Shown here: positions 24,540 to 31,732 of the stretch, in pieces
Position numbering within the stretch: position 1 is the first letter of the stretch
Layout of the letters: each line of letters begins with the position of its first letter
Program-made: the position numbers and the translations under genes
Notes under the pieces: model-generated
Database searches by the model: none
What the model saw: the letters and a program-made list of their open reading frames with translations, nothing else
What the model was told of the DNA's origin: nothing
Source: Palsa-504 sp963744005
GTDB taxonomy: Bacteria; Actinomycetota; Actinomycetes; Streptosporangiales; Streptosporangiaceae
Direction: 5' to 3'
Length of the DNA stretch: 64,000 nucleotides
Assembly: GCA_963744005.1 (NCBI GenBank)
Contig: CAVURU010000002.1
Location: forward strand, 1-64,000

Positions 24540-25576
24540 CGGACCGCTCCGGCCAGGGCCAGCGCCACCATCCGGTCGATCACCTCGGCCAGCGGGATCC
24601 CGGCGGCGGCCATCATCCTCGGATAGCGGCTGTAGGAGGTCAGGCCGGGCAGGGTGTTGACCTCATTGAGGACGACCGTCCCGTCGTCGGTGAGGAACAT
24701 GTCCACCCGGGACAGCCCCCGGCAGCCCAGGGCCCGGTAGACGGCGACCGCGGTCTCGCGGACGAGGGCGCGCGCTGGCGCCGGGATGTCCGCGGGCACG
24801 ATGGGGGTCGAGTTCTCCGAGCCGCCTTCGGGCTGGTTCTCCTGGTGAATCCGGAAGAAGCCGCCGGACAGCGCGATCCGGTCGACCTCGCCGGTGATCA
24901 GGTCGCGGCCGTTACCCAGGACGGCGCAGCCGACTTCGCGGCCGGCCACCGTTTCCTCGATCACCACCTTGGCGTCATACTGCCGGGCCGCGTCCAGCGC
25001 GGCCGGCAGCTCCGCTGGGCCGGCGACCTTGCTGACGCCGAACGATGACCCCGAACGGGCTGGCTTGACGAAGACGGGATACCTCAGCTCGCCCGCATCG
25101 GCGTGCTCGTCGGCGGCGACGATCCGGAAGACGGGCGTGACGATGCCCGCGCTCCTGGCCACGAGGTAGGTCAGGGACTTGTCCATGCACAGCGCCGAGC
25201 TCTGGATGTCGCAGCCGGCGTACGGGAGGCCGGCGAGCTCCAGCAGGCCCTGCATGGCGCCGTCTTCGCCGAGCCTGCCGTGCAGGATGGGCAGCACCAG
25301 GTCCAGGCGGAGCGTCTCGTACCGCCCATCGTCCAGGACGAGCAGTCCGGGCGCGCTGCGGTCCGGGGACAGCACCGCCGGACGGCAGGCGCCGTTCTCC
25401 CAGCCCGGGCCGGGACCGTCGCACAGCCGCCACGCCCCGCTCCTGGTGATGCCGATCCAGAACGGCTCGTACTTCCCGGTGTCGAGGTTCTTCGCGACTT
25501 CCTGCGCGGACTTCACGGAGATCGGATGTTCCTCGGACGAGCCGCCGAAGACGACCCCGACCTTCAACCTATCCAT
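24536..25576 (-). CDS. vanA: D-alanine--(R)-lactate ligase, VanA type
   Basis: ATP-grasp ligase making D-Ala-D-Lac for glycopeptide-resistant cell wall. At 346 residues, His244 in GGFFRIHQENQPE sits at the VanA position that selects D-lactate over D-alanine. Other landmarks are GGSSEEHPISVKSA, LPILHGRLGEDGAMQGLLEL, the ATP loop FVKPARSGSSFG, CRGLSRVDMFL and VLNEVNTLPGLTSYSRYPRMM. The start overlaps vanH by 13 bases. Actinobacterial copies are often called vanA or vanB-like; the symbol here denotes function rather than allele. Confidence 0.94.
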   Translation of the reverse strand: MDRLKVGVVFGGSSEEHPISVKSAQEVAKNLDTGKYEPFWIGITRSGAWRLCDGPGPGWENGACRPAVLSPDRSAPGLLVLDDGRYETLRLDLVLPILHGRLGEDGAMQGLLELAGLPYAGCDIQSSALCMDKSLTYLVARSAGIVTPVFRIVAADEHADAGELRYPVFVKPARSGSSFGVSKVAGPAELPAALDAARQYDAKVVIEETVAGREVGCAVLGNGRDLITGEVDRIALSGGFFRIHQENQPEGGSENSTPIVPADIPAPARALVRETAVAVYRALGCRGLSRVDMFLTDDGTVVLNEVNTLPGLTSYSRYPRMMAAAGIPLAEVIDRMVALALAGAVR

Positions 25577-26556
25577 GCTGCTTCTCGCTCCCGGAATCTC
25601 AGGCAGTTGATCAGGCTGTTCTCGACCGTGTCGCTCAGGGCGTGGTCGGTGTAATAAGCGGTGTGCGGGCTGATCAGCACGTTGGGCAGCCTTTGCAGCC
25701 GCGTCAGCAGGTCGTTGCGGGCAGGCTGGCCCCGGCAGTCGGCGTAGAAGACCCCCTCTTCGCCTTCGAGGACATCCAGCGCCGCGCCGCCCAGCCGGCC
25801 GCTCTCCAGAGCCGAGATGAGGGCCCCGGTGTCGAGAAGCGGGCCGCGGCCGGTGTTGATGATGACTGCGCCGTGCTTCATCTGCTCGATACGCCGGCCG
25901 TCGAGGAGATGGCGGGTGGCCGCGGTCAGCGGCGTATGCAGCGTCACGATGTCGCTGCGCTGGAGCAGCTCATCGAGCGGGACGTAACGGGCGCCGGTCT
26001 TGGGGTGATGGTCATAGGCCAGCGTCCGGCCGCCGAAACCCCGCAGCCGGTCCAGCACCGCCGCGCCGATACGGCCGGTCCCGACCACTCCGACGGTCAG
26101 GTCGCGCAGCTCTTTCCCGCGCTCATCGTTGAGCCGGAAGTCATGGCCGTCGGCGCGGCGGAAGACCGACCTGGCGTGCCGCAGCGACATCAGCATGAGC
26201 ATCAGCGTGTAGTCGGCCACGCTGTCGGGCGAATAGGCGACATTCTCCACGCAGATGCCGACGCTCTGCGCGCAGGCCAGGTCGAGATGGTTGTAGCCGA
26301 TGCTCCTGGTGGAGATGTACCGCACGCCGAGCTGGCTGAGCATGCGCAAGGCGGAGTCGGTGACCTGGGTCTTGTGGCCGACGCTGATGCACCGGTTCCC
26401 GAAGGCCAGCTCGGCAGTGGCTTCGGATACGGCCGCGTCGGTGATGGTGGGCGTCACGCCCAGCCGGGGCGCCATGCGCCGGAACAGGACGGCCTCGTCG
26501 GGCCCGCATCCGTAGACGGTGAGGCCCATTACCGGCGACGGCTGGCTATCGGTCAT
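25564..26556 (-). CDS. vanH: D-lactate dehydrogenase VanH
   Basis: Reduces pyruvate to D-lactate for the ligase. It is a D-2-hydroxyacid dehydrogenase of 330 residues: substrate-binding RYISTRSIGYNHLDL (Arg), NAD loop VGVVGTGRIGAAVL, IINTGRGPLLD, the Glu in LEGEEGVFY and catalytic His in ISPHTAYYT. ATG 26556 is preferred; a TTG at 26568 or an ATG at 26529 are alternatives, and no ribosome-binding site is strong. First gene of vanHAX. No vanJ, vanK, vanY or vanZ is adjacent. Confidence 0.93.
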   Translation of the reverse strand: MTDSQPSPVMGLTVYGCGPDEAVLFRRMAPRLGVTPTITDAAVSEATAELAFGNRCISVGHKTQVTDSALRMLSQLGVRYISTRSIGYNHLDLACAQSVGICVENVAYSPDSVADYTLMLMLMSLRHARSVFRRADGHDFRLNDERGKELRDLTVGVVGTGRIGAAVLDRLRGFGGRTLAYDHHPKTGARYVPLDELLQRSDIVTLHTPLTAATRHLLDGRRIEQMKHGAVIINTGRGPLLDTGALISALESGRLGGAALDVLEGEEGVFYADCRGQPARNDLLTRLQRLPNVLISPHTAYYTDHALSDTVENSLINCLRFREREAAWIG

Positions 26557-26591
26557 GGGCCCAGTCAAGCCAGCGCGGTGTTGCCGGCCCG

Positions 26592-26607
26592 TATGGAGTT
26601 CTCCATA
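26592..26607. promoter_or_regulatory. Perfect inverted repeat in the vanH promoter
   Basis: TATGGAG-TT-CTCCATA, a 7-base perfect inverted repeat next to the shared GATATGCA element. It covers the likely -10 to +1 region of the leftward vanHAX promoter (TATGGA reads as a weak -10). It could be a repressor site or a transcript-start structure. Confidence 0.45.
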
Positions 26608-26608
26608 G

Positions 26609-26628
26609 GCCGGCGATATGCAGCCGGC
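26609..26628. promoter_or_regulatory. Candidate VanR operator at the vanHAX promoter
   Basis: GCCGGCGATATGCAGCCGGC, nearly identical to 22146-22164 at the vanR promoter. Reading leftward toward vanH it lies immediately upstream of the likely -10, the same relative place as at vanR. The two copies support one regulator acting on both promoters. Confidence 0.6.
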
Positions 26629-26644
26629 CAGAGCCTCGCCCGGG

Positions 26645-27358
26645 TCAGATACCAGGCAGCTCCCTGGTCTCGGCGATTCGCCGGGCGACCTCGTGGAGCT
26701 TGGTGTTCTGCTGCTGGGAAATGCGGGTCAGGGTCCGGAAGGCGGCGTACTGGTCGATGTCGTAGCGCTCCATGATGATGCCTTTGGCCTGGCCGATGAG
26801 GTCCCGGTTGGCGATGGCGGCGGCGAGGTTCTCTGTCCGGCGCGCTTCGGCCAGGGCCAGGGCGGCCAGCGTCGCGAACGTCCCGGCGATCCGCTGGTCA
26901 TGCTCGCTGAACGCGGCGGCCTCCGACGCGTAGAGGCTGAGCGTGCCGAGGGTCTGCTCGTCCACCCACAGCGGCGTGCACAGCATGCTGCCCACCTCGT
27001 GGGCCTGCGCTTCGGCCGAGAAGCCCGGCCATCGCGGGTCACGGGAGATGTCCTCGACGTAGACCATGGCCTGCTCGCGGGCGGCCTGGAGACACGGACC
27101 CTGTCCCGTCTGCTGCTGCCACAGGTCCAGGGCCTGGGGGGCCGGACCGGTCGTGGCCTGCGGGACGAGCTGGCCGCCATGCAGCAGTATCAGTCCGGCG
27201 TCCCGGGCGACGGGGTGCGCGGCCGCCGCCTGGGCCGTGATGGCGTCGAGAGTGGGCTGCATCCGGCCGTCCCGGACGTGCAACGCGCGGGCCAGGATGT
27301 CAATGGCGCCGAGCACTTCGGCCACGGCCTTGGTTGCGTCTGCGTCTGCGTCGCTCAT
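26645..27358 (-). CDS. GAF-ANTAR transcription antitermination regulator (1)
   Basis: A 237-residue cytosolic regulator. A GAF domain (about 30-165) contains the conserved GQGPCLQAAREQAMVYVEDISRDPRWPGF and VGSMLCTPLWVDEQTLGTLSLYA. The C-terminal ANTAR RNA-binding three-helix domain reads RDLIGQAKGIIMERYDIDQYAAFRTLTRISQQQNTKLHEVARRI. ANTAR proteins bind paired hexaloop RNA hairpins. GGAGGAG precedes the ATG. It is divergent from the STAS stub and sigma factor no. 2 and close to vanH. Ligand unknown. Confidence 0.92.
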   Translation of the reverse strand: MSDADADATKAVAEVLGAIDILARALHVRDGRMQPTLDAITAQAAAAHPVARDAGLILLHGGQLVPQATTGPAPQALDLWQQQTGQGPCLQAAREQAMVYVEDISRDPRWPGFSAEAQAHEVGSMLCTPLWVDEQTLGTLSLYASEAAAFSEHDQRIAGTFATLAALALAEARRTENLAAAIANRDLIGQAKGIIMERYDIDQYAAFRTLTRISQQQNTKLHEVARRIAETRELPGI

Positions 27359-27435
27359 CTCAGCTCCTCCCCGGGCCGAGCGCAGGCTAGCCCTCTGTAC
27401 GGGTCGCGGCCCGTGACGCCGTAGGATAGATCACG

Positions 27436-27462
27436 GTTGAATGAGCCAGCCGCCCCGGGTTT
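27436..27462 (+). promoter_or_regulatory. Possible sigma-B-type promoter before STAS stub/sigma 2
   Basis: GTTGAA-N15-GGGTTT resembles the sigma-B consensus GTTTAA-N13-15-GGGTAT with three differences. It lies about 85 bases upstream of the STAS stub in the forward direction. Weak on its own; the better example at 31638-31662 in the same island raises its likelihood. Confidence 0.3.
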
Positions 27463-27547
27463 CCGGCTGCGGGCTAGCTTTCCCCCCATTCTGGCCGGCT
27501 CACGGTTCCCGGGCTGCTTCACGCTTGCGGCGAGGTGAACCCTGCTG

Positions 27548-27625
27548 ATGAACACCATCTATCTCCCGACCGCCATCTCTGGCGTGCCCGTGACGCCGGA
27601 GGAGATCGACATGAGCGGCCGCTGA
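27548..27625 (+). pseudogene. STAS anti-sigma-antagonist stub, 25 codons
   Basis: ATG 27548 opens a 25-codon frame that aligns with the first strand of the STAS proteins at 36199 and 38829. IYLPTAISGVPVTPEEIDM corresponds to IPYLPTTVDGACVVTTPAEIDI and to the EYYCTVVNGVPVVTTPEEIDI start. It then ends in a stop exactly where the first helix should begin. The rest of the domain, including the phosphorylated Ser, is missing. GAGGTGA lies upstream and sigma factor no. 2 starts 9 bases after the stop, so the stub still sits in the place of an upstream cistron. Remnant or leader peptide. Confidence 0.65.
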
Positions 27626-27634
27626 GGACCGCTC

Positions 27635-28408
27635 ATGCTGACGAATCGTGAGCTGAGTGCGCTGTCCGACAACGAGCTGCTGGCCCGGCTGCCGGGGCTG
27701 CCCCATGGCAGCGCGGAGCGCGAGGCGATCTGCGCGACCCTGGTGGACCGGTACGACCGGCTGGTCCGGTCGTGCGTGCGACCATACCGGCGGAGCCCGG
27801 AGCCCGTTGAGGATCTGCTGCAGGTCGGCTATCTCGGGCTGCTGCGAGCCATCAACAACTTCGATCCCAGCGTGGGGCAGAGCCTGAGCGCCTACGCCGC
27901 CCCGTGCATCTCGGGCGAGATCAAACGGCATTTCCGCGACCGGCGGTGGCAGTTGCAGGTGAGCCGCAGGTCCAAGGAGATGCTGCTGGAGATGCGGACG
28001 GCCGAGGAGACTCTCACGCAGCAGCTGGGCCGTGCCCCGGATGACAGCGACCTGGCCCGCCACCTCGGCGTGCCGGTGGATGACATCCTGGACGCTCGGC
28101 AGGCGCAGCGGGTTTTCACCGCCTTCTCGCTGGACGCGCCGCTGTCCGATGAGGAGGGCGCCGACGTGCTGGCCGACACCCTGGGCGAGGACGACGAGGC
28201 GATGGCGCACGCGATCGACATGGAGGCCGTGCACACGCACCTGGACGAGCTGCCCGAACGCGAACAGCGCATCCTGATGCTGCGGTTCTACGGCAACCTG
28301 AGCCAGGCGGAGATCGCCGCCCGGGTCGGCCTGTCGCAGATGCACGTCTCCCGGCTCCTGGGCAGGGCTCTGTCCTACCTGCGGATCCACCTGACCGAGT
28401 CAGCCTGA
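27635..28408 (+). CDS. RNA polymerase sigma factor, SigB/SigF/SigG family (paralogue 2)
   Basis: A 257-residue group 3 sigma factor: region 2 RSCVRPYRRSPEPVEDLLQVGYLGLLRAINNFDP, region 3 SGEIKRHFRDRRWQLQVSRR, region 4 LPEREQRILMLRFYGNLSQAEIAARVGLSQMHVSRLLGRAL. The start ATG has GAGGA 6 bases before it, overlapping the STAS-stub stop. It is closely related to the factors at 15413 and 36573. Its TGA is 2 bases from the stop of the convergent DUF1295 gene. It probably directs stress promoters of GTTT-N15-GGGTA type. Confidence 0.93.
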   Translation: MLTNRELSALSDNELLARLPGLPHGSAEREAICATLVDRYDRLVRSCVRPYRRSPEPVEDLLQVGYLGLLRAINNFDPSVGQSLSAYAAPCISGEIKRHFRDRRWQLQVSRRSKEMLLEMRTAEETLTQQLGRAPDDSDLARHLGVPVDDILDARQAQRVFTAFSLDAPLSDEEGADVLADTLGEDDEAMAHAIDMEAVHTHLDELPEREQRILMLRFYGNLSQAEIAARVGLSQMHVSRLLGRALSYLRIHLTESA

Positions 28409-28410
28409 GG

Positions 28411-29211
28411 TCAGGGCTGAGAGCTGGCCTTAGGCGGGCGGGGAAGGAAAAAGGAAACCCGCTCCTGGTAGTCGCGATATCCCGGTCGTTGCTGCATGTG
28501 CCTTTCGGTGCGTTTCGCGCCGGTGGCAAAGACCAGCAGGTAGCTCATGAGGATAGGCGCCGGGAGGGTCCAGCCGCCGGGTGACGAGGCGGCGGCGGTC
28601 AGCCAGGCCCCGTCCCAGACCAGCGAGTCCCCGAAGTAGTTGGGGTGCCGGGACCAGCCCCACAGTCCGGTGTCGAGGATCTCAGGCTTATCAGGCCGCT
28701 CCTGGAACTCGGATTTCTGGCGGTCCGCGAGCGCCTCTACGACCGCTCCGGTGACCATGACGGCGATTCCGGCGGGAAACAGCCAGCGCCGGGCGGTACG
28801 GGGCAGCGGGCTCGCCGCAGCGAGCTGGACCGGGGCTGACACCAGCAGCTGAGCCAGACCCTGGGTGACAAAGACCTTCACGATCACCTGTGCCGTCGAG
28901 TCGCCCTCGAGGAACTCCGTGTACCGGGAGTCCTCCTCATCGCTGCGCCGCAGGCGGCCGATCATCTGCCGCTCCAGGCGAGCTGCCCAGCCAACTGTCG
29001 CCCCGGCCAGCATCCACCGACGCCACCGATCGCCACGGCCGACGGCCGCGCTGGTCAACGCGATCGCCGCTAGGCCAGGCCCCCAGACTCCGTCGGCATA
29101 GTCACGACGGCCGTGGCGCAAAGCCGCTACCCCGGTCCCCGTCTGCAGGGCGAGGATGGCGGCAGCGGACAGTCCCGTGACCCGCCATAGATTCTTGACA
29201 TCTACGCTCAC
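28411..29211 (-). CDS. DUF1295 (steroid 5-alpha-reductase-like) membrane protein
   Basis: A 266-residue multi-pass membrane protein. The diagnostic C-terminal block is LDTGLWGWSRHPNYFGDSLVWDGAWL, followed by TGAKRTERHMQQRPGYRDYQ, as in the DUF1295/isoprenylcysteine-methyltransferase-like group. Six hydrophobic segments are visible. GTG 29211 is used as the start. Substrate unknown; family members reduce or methylate hydrophobic molecules. It lies in the stress-gene island between sigma factor no. 2 and the BrkB gene. Confidence 0.86.
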   Translation of the reverse strand: MSVDVKNLWRVTGLSAAAILALQTGTGVAALRHGRRDYADGVWGPGLAAIALTSAAVGRGDRWRRWMLAGATVGWAARLERQMIGRLRRSDEEDSRYTEFLEGDSTAQVIVKVFVTQGLAQLLVSAPVQLAAASPLPRTARRWLFPAGIAVMVTGAVVEALADRQKSEFQERPDKPEILDTGLWGWSRHPNYFGDSLVWDGAWLTAAASSPGGWTLPAPILMSYLLVFATGAKRTERHMQQRPGYRDYQERVSFFLPRPPKASSQP

Positions 29212-29257
29212 CGATCCGCCGCTCTCCGTCGTTGATTTGATGCTGAAATGAGGACCA

Positions 29258-30316
29258 TCAGCGGTCGCGGTTGGCGAGCTGGTCCCGGGTACGCTGCGCC
29301 TCTTCGACCCGGCGTCGCTCGGGGTCGTCGAGCTTGCGGGTGTCGCGGAGCTCGGCGAAGGGCTCGAGGTCTTCGGGCAGCCCGCTGCGGATGGCGCGCT
29401 CGCGCTGAGTCTCCGCGTTGAACTCGGCTCCGAGCAGGATCGCGACGTTAGTGATCCACAGCCAGACCAGGAAGATGATCACGGTGGCCAGGGACCCGTA
29501 GGTCTTGTTGTACGAGCCGGCGAAGCTGACGTAGAGGGCAAACAGCCCGGAGGCGGCCAGCCAGATGAGGACGGCCAAGACCCCGCCCGCCGAGATCCAC
29601 CGGAAGGCGGGCTGCCGGACGTTCGGGCTGGCCTTATAGAGCAGGGAGATCATCACGCTGACGATGACCAGCAGGACCGGCCACTTGGCGATGTCCCAGG
29701 CCAGCACCGCGGCATGGCCGATCCCGAACGCCGTGCCCACCTGGTTGGCGACCGGCCCGGTCAGCACCACGATGGCGGCCGCGATCACCAGCATGACGAC
29801 GAGCGCGAAGGTCGTGAGCAGCCGGACCGGGACGGTCTTCCAGACCGGGCGGCCCTCATCCACGTCGTAGATGGCATTCGAGGCCCGCATGAACGCCGCG
29901 ACGTAGCTGGAGGCCGACCACATGGCCAGCACCAGGCCGATGATGCCGGCCACCCCGGCTGCGCCCGCCTTTCCCTGGACCTGGGTGACGACGCCGTTCA
30001 GGAAGGTGTGCACGCCGCCGGGAGCGACCTGGGCGACGTTGTTCAGCACCTTCTGGGTCGCCGACCTGCCCAGCAGGCCCAGGATGGACACCAGCACCAG
30101 CATGGCCGGGAACAAGGCGAGCAGGCCGTAATACGTCAGCCCGGCGGCGCGGTCGGTAACGTCGTCGTGCTTGAACTCGCGGACTGAGCGCTTCAGGACG
30201 GCGAGCCATCCCGCCTTCGGCATGTCGGTGAGGGTCCGGGGCGGATTGCGCGATTCAGCAGCCGGCGCGGCGCCCGGGTCGTCCTCGCCGTGCGAACCAG
30301 TGTGAGGGGCCATCAT
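29258..30316 (-). CDS. YihY/BrkB-family inner-membrane protein
   Basis: A 352-residue protein with six membrane helices. FKHDDVTDRAAGLTYYGLLALFPAMLVLVSILGLLG is the BrkB/YihY hallmark, and YNKTYGSLATVIIFLVWLWITNVAILLGAEFNAE the C-terminal one. The tail is charged (ERRRVEEAQRTRDQLANRDR). Function unsettled; once called ribonuclease BN in error. It lies 77 bases downstream of the holin/DUF3618/DUF4235 operon on the same strand and is likely coexpressed with it. Confidence 0.92.
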   Translation of the reverse strand: MMAPHTGSHGEDDPGAAPAAESRNPPRTLTDMPKAGWLAVLKRSVREFKHDDVTDRAAGLTYYGLLALFPAMLVLVSILGLLGRSATQKVLNNVAQVAPGGVHTFLNGVVTQVQGKAGAAGVAGIIGLVLAMWSASSYVAAFMRASNAIYDVDEGRPVWKTVPVRLLTTFALVVMLVIAAAIVVLTGPVANQVGTAFGIGHAAVLAWDIAKWPVLLVIVSVMISLLYKASPNVRQPAFRWISAGGVLAVLIWLAASGLFALYVSFAGSYNKTYGSLATVIIFLVWLWITNVAILLGAEFNAETQRERAIRSGLPEDLEPFAELRDTRKLDDPERRRVEEAQRTRDQLANRDR

Positions 30317-30393
30317 CGCTTCCGTTCGTGAGCCGAGGGCGGAGTAGGCCTGACCGCTAACCGCTTACCGCCGGTTCAAACGGCCTCCGCCCC

Positions 30394-30696
30394 TCAGCTG
30401 GCGCTGGCTTTTCCTTCATCGCCGGCTTTTCCCTCATCGCCGGGCCAGACGCCGGTCAGCTTGCGGGTACCTACCGCGGCACTGCGGTCCACGGCCGCCT
30501 TGACGAAGGCGAAGATGGCGCCCTGCAGCACCGCCGCGACCAGCACCTCCCGCCACCCCCGCTCGGCGTCGGTGGCCTTGGGCGCCTCATCCTCGCCAGC
30601 GGCCGCCTTCCACACTCGCTTGAAGATGGTCCCGGCCAGGACGCCGCCCAGCACGCTGACCAGAATGCTCACCGGCTTGTAGATCAGCTTGATCAT
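30394..30696 (-). CDS. DUF4235 membrane protein
   Basis: A 100-residue small membrane protein of DUF4235: IKLIYKPVSILVSVLGGVLAGTIFKRVWKAAAG then a charged loop and AVLQGAIFAFVKAAVDRSAAVG. I place the start at ATG 30696, whose ATGA overlaps the DUF3618 stop, and not at the GTG four codons upstream. The C-terminus carries two copies of GDEGKA from an 18-base tandem repeat (about 30410-30446). Third gene of the holin operon. Function unknown. Confidence 0.85.
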   Translation of the reverse strand: MIKLIYKPVSILVSVLGGVLAGTIFKRVWKAAAGEDEAPKATDAERGWREVLVAAVLQGAIFAFVKAAVDRSAAVGTRKLTGVWPGDEGKAGDEGKASAS

Positions 30697-31187
30697 CGCT
30701 TCCGCCACCGCCTCACGACCAGGATGCCGACGACGAGCACAGCGCCGGCCACTGCTATCGGCACGGGCCGCTGCCGGATCGTCTTCGTTGCCTTCGCGAC
30801 AGCTTGCTGGGCCGGCTCCGGCACGGCGTCCCGCACCGGCGCAGCCACCGCGGCGGCCTGAGCCGGAAGTTGATGCGCGGCCGCGGAACCGGCTGCCTTG
30901 GCCTTCTCGCTGATCCCAGCGGTCGTGCTCGAGACCTGGCTGCGGACGGTTCCGGCGGCGTGAGCGGCCTGCGCCCGGGCCTGGCCGGCCTTCTCCTTGG
31001 CCTGGTCCTTCAGGTCGCTGGCGGTCTCCTGCGCCCGCGCCTTGACATCGGCCTTCGCGGCGAGCTGCTCGACCGTCTCGCCCAGGTGCTCGCGGGTCTG
31101 GTCGATTTCCCGCTGCAGTCCGGCCGCGTCCTGGAGCGGGCCGTCTCCCGCAGAGGCGGGCGTGCCCGCCGGATCACTGCTCGTCAT
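30693..31187 (-). CDS. DUF3618 protein
   Basis: A 164-residue protein. DAAGLQREIDQTREHLGETVEQLAAKADVKARA is the DUF3618 signature. It is followed by a long Ala/Lys/Glu-rich amphipathic stretch likely to be coiled coil (about 55-125), and one C-terminal membrane helix (IAVAGAVLVVGILVV) with a basic end. Both ends overlap neighbours as ATGA, so the holin, DUF3618 and DUF4235 genes are tightly coupled. Probably a membrane-anchored envelope-stress protein. Confidence 0.87.
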   Translation of the reverse strand: MTSSDPAGTPASAGDGPLQDAAGLQREIDQTREHLGETVEQLAAKADVKARAQETASDLKDQAKEKAGQARAQAAHAAGTVRSQVSSTTAGISEKAKAAGSAAAHQLPAQAAAVAAPVRDAVPEPAQQAVAKATKTIRQRPVPIAVAGAVLVVGILVVRRWRKR

Positions 31188-31606
31188 CGTCGTGCACTCT
31201 CCTTGATTTCTTCGATGTCGGCCTTGATGCCCTCCGCGGCCTGCTCAGGGACCGGCGGAACGGCCTTCTGCAGCCGCCTCTTACCCAGCAGAGCCGCTAC
31301 CGCGGCGGCAGCCAGCAGGGCGGCCCCCACGATCAGCGCGGCCAGCCAGGCCGCCACTGCTCCGCTGATGGCGATGACGGCACAGGCGATCAGGCAGCCC
31401 GTTCCGTAGATGGCGATCAGTCCGCCGCCGCCCAGCATCCCGGCGCCGATTCCCGCTTGCTTGCCCTTGGCCGTCATCTCGACCTGAGCGAGCTTCAGCT
31501 CATCCCGGACCAGGATCGAGACTTGCTCGGAGAGCTGCTTGACCAGTTCTCCGGTAGAGCGGTCGTGCGTATCTGGCTGCGGCCTTGTCCCGGCAACGGG
31601 TTCCAT
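31184..31606 (-). CDS. Phage-holin-superfamily 3 / DUF1469 membrane protein
   Basis: A 140-residue protein. STGELVKQLSEQVSILVRDELKLAQVEMTAKGKQAG is the standard N-terminal helix of actinobacterial 'phage holin family' proteins, followed by two membrane helices and a basic C-terminus. Despite the family name, these chromosomal copies are not phage lysis genes. GGAGG precedes the ATG, and a sigma-B-type promoter lies 32-56 bases upstream. First gene of a stress-type operon. Confidence 0.87.
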   Translation of the reverse strand: MEPVAGTRPQPDTHDRSTGELVKQLSEQVSILVRDELKLAQVEMTAKGKQAGIGAGMLGGGGLIAIYGTGCLIACAVIAISGAVAAWLAALIVGAALLAAAAVAALLGKRRLQKAVPPVPEQAAEGIKADIEEIKESARR

Positions 31607-31637
31607 GACGTGTGTCCCTCCGTGTGTGACGGCGCGC

Positions 31638-31662
31638 TTACCCGGCCGCGATCGCGTCTAAC
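31638..31662 (-). promoter_or_regulatory. Sigma-B/F-type promoter of the holin-DUF3618-DUF4235 operon
   Basis: On the minus strand GTTA (31662-31659), 15 bases, then GGGTAA (31643-31638). This matches the actinobacterial SigF/SigB pattern GTTT-N15-17-GGGTA with one change in the -35. The predicted start leaves a leader of about 25 bases containing GGAGG. It links this operon to the sigma-B/F-family factors encoded nearby. Confidence 0.65.
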
Positions 31663-31732
31663 GCGGTTGGCGCCATGAACCGAATGGCCGGCCACCAGGG
31701 GTGAGGAACCGTCGTGAGCAGGCCGGACGGCG

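Noticed and set aside
22181..26556. Part of a glycopeptide antibiotic biosynthetic cluster
   Set aside because: Only resistance genes are present; no NRPS, oxygenase or halogenase genes flank them within the window.
30365..30390. GGTTCAAAC string resembling a tRNA T-arm
   Set aside because: No matching acceptor, anticodon or D-arm sequence is found around it. No tRNA gene was recognised anywhere in the window.
31184..31606. Phage lysis (holin) gene or prophage remnant
   Set aside because: It belongs to the chromosomal holin-like family found with DUF3618/DUF4235 genes. No endolysin, integrase, att site or structural phage gene is nearby.
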